Shown here in pieces: positions 26,245 through 26,788 of a DNA stretch of 26,788 bases (within the stretch, counting starts at the first letter, position 1; every line of letters starts with the position of its first letter). Location: assembly GCA_023334545.1 (NCBI GenBank), contig JAADVB010000240.1, positions 1 through 26,788 of the forward strand, written 5' to 3'. The notes below the pieces were generated by a model. That model was not told the origin of the DNA. It made no database searches and saw nothing but the letters and a program-made list of their open reading frames with translations. Made by a program: the position numbers and the translations under genes. Origin of the DNA: Salisapilia sapeloensis. Its lineage: Eukaryota; Oomycota; Peronosporomycetes; Peronosporales; Salisapiliaceae.

Positions 26245-26579
26245 CGCTCTTCCTTCGTTCCGCCGGTGTGCTCTTTGCGTCTGAGCGCGCAGAGGCCACA
26301 CAGCGTACGGTATACTTTATCCTAGTCAAATCCGGATCGTACGATATCTCTTCAATAAAGTCCGAGCAAAGCTGTTTGGTATGTGCCCGGTTTCAATTCT
26401 GCTCCGATAGGCCTCATTTGACCTGTGCAATACTTAATTTTCTTGTAAGCTTTATCTCTTTATCGAAGTTTCTAAATCCTATGCATTATATGTGCCTGCC
26501 TTGAAATACTCGAACGATAAAGTAGATCGGAGTACTGGTCCTTTGGCGGTCTGTCAACCCTCTCTATAAGCGCATGTGG
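26245..26579. other. Divergent intergenic region, AT-rich in the middle
   Basis: About 335 bp between the gamma-carbonic anhydrase start and the initiator of the right-edge gene. It should contain upstream control regions for both. I see no coding frame worth reporting and no strong initiator on the carbonic anhydrase side. Confidence 0.45.
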
Positions 26580-26587
26580 TCATTTAG
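26580..26587 (+). promoter_or_regulatory. Initiator-like element of the right-edge gene
   Basis: TCATTTAG matches the initiator YCAYTTYY at 6 of 8, about 70 nt before the ATG at 26655. Confidence 0.3.
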
Positions 26588-26654
26588 AGCACACTAAACG
26601 CCAACCGAAGACGATCAAGCTGCTGCCAGTGCTCCACCACCTTCATCGGACACT

Positions 26655-26788
26655 ATGAGCTCAGAAGCCAACCGCGTAAGCTTTGATGAGCTCTTTCGTC
26701 GCTCCGTCAACCTTGTCAATGCGTCCTTGCCACCGAGTTCGAGTGCTTTCCAGAAAGAGCTGGCGACGACGGTGGCTCAGCTTCGACA
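26655..26788 (+). CDS. 5' end of an unknown gene (runs off right edge)
   Basis: The frame opens at ATG 26655 and stays open to the window end (44 codons), beginning MSSEANRVSFDELFRRSVNL and continuing with a Ser/Pro stretch and a helical FQKELATTVAQLR segment. No signal peptide is seen; it looks like the N-terminus of a soluble, helical, probably intracellular protein. A GTAAGC at 26677 resembles a splice donor, so the exon could be shorter than drawn. The fragment is too short to assign a family. It is divergent from the gamma-carbonic anhydrase gene. Confidence 0.55.
   Translation, partial: MSSEANRVSFDELFRRSVNLVNASLPPSSSAFQKELATTVAQLR

Overview
The window is nuclear DNA of an oomycete, most likely a Phytophthora/Pythium-type species. 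The evidence is: several start codons are preceded at about 30-75 nt by the oomycete initiator (YCAYTTYY), often with the flanking-promoter-region element; ten inferred introns are very short (52-67 bp, mostly 52-58); compact, roughly 50% GC genes alternate with AT-rich gaps; and the gene types fit (AA17-like LPMO, oomycete-style LRR/TKL receptor kinase, fungal-type fused sulfite reductase). A sulfite reductase gene argues against an obligate biotroph such as Hyaloperonospora or Albugo, which are reported to have lost it. No rRNA, tRNA, CRISPR, intact transposon or virus-derived gene was recognised.

Layout. Position 1-669 (-) is the 5' part of a secreted AA17-like lytic polysaccharide monooxygenase. 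Positions 727-3140 are AT-rich and look gene-free. From 3140 to 4238 base composition rises; it holds a doubtful 52-codon frame and a 109-aa unknown protein (+). Positions 4488-9029 (-) encode a 1513-aa sulfite reductase hemoprotein subunit, facing uroporphyrinogen-III C-methyltransferase (9236-10183, +) across a 206-bp bidirectional promoter. A LacA/Maa-like sugar O-acetyltransferase (-) is convergent with the methyltransferase. Then come an LRR receptor-like TKL kinase (-), a four-exon C2 + DUSP protein (+), and two tandem paralogous single-pass membrane proteins (+). An isolated two-HTH protein (19221-20729, +) sits between AT-rich gaps. The right part is gene-dense: a CMS1-like ribosome-biogenesis protein (+, 4 exons), a mitochondrial carrier (-, 2 exons), D-lactate dehydrogenase (+), a gamma-type carbonic anhydrase (-, 3 exons) and the 5' end of an unknown gene (+).

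How they work together. The clearest link is the sulfite reductase/SUMT pair: SUMT makes the siroheme precursor and sulfite reductase needs siroheme, and the two share one promoter region. The receptor kinase, C2-DUSP protein and two membrane paralogues are adjacent and look like surface or signalling proteins, but joint function is only inferred from position. The other genes are housekeeping or metabolic neighbours. Convergent neighbours are 56-78 bp apart. No clear multi-gene new system is present; the best leads are the tandem membrane protein pair, the C2-DUSP architecture, the tail-anchored SUMT and the isolated two-HTH protein.
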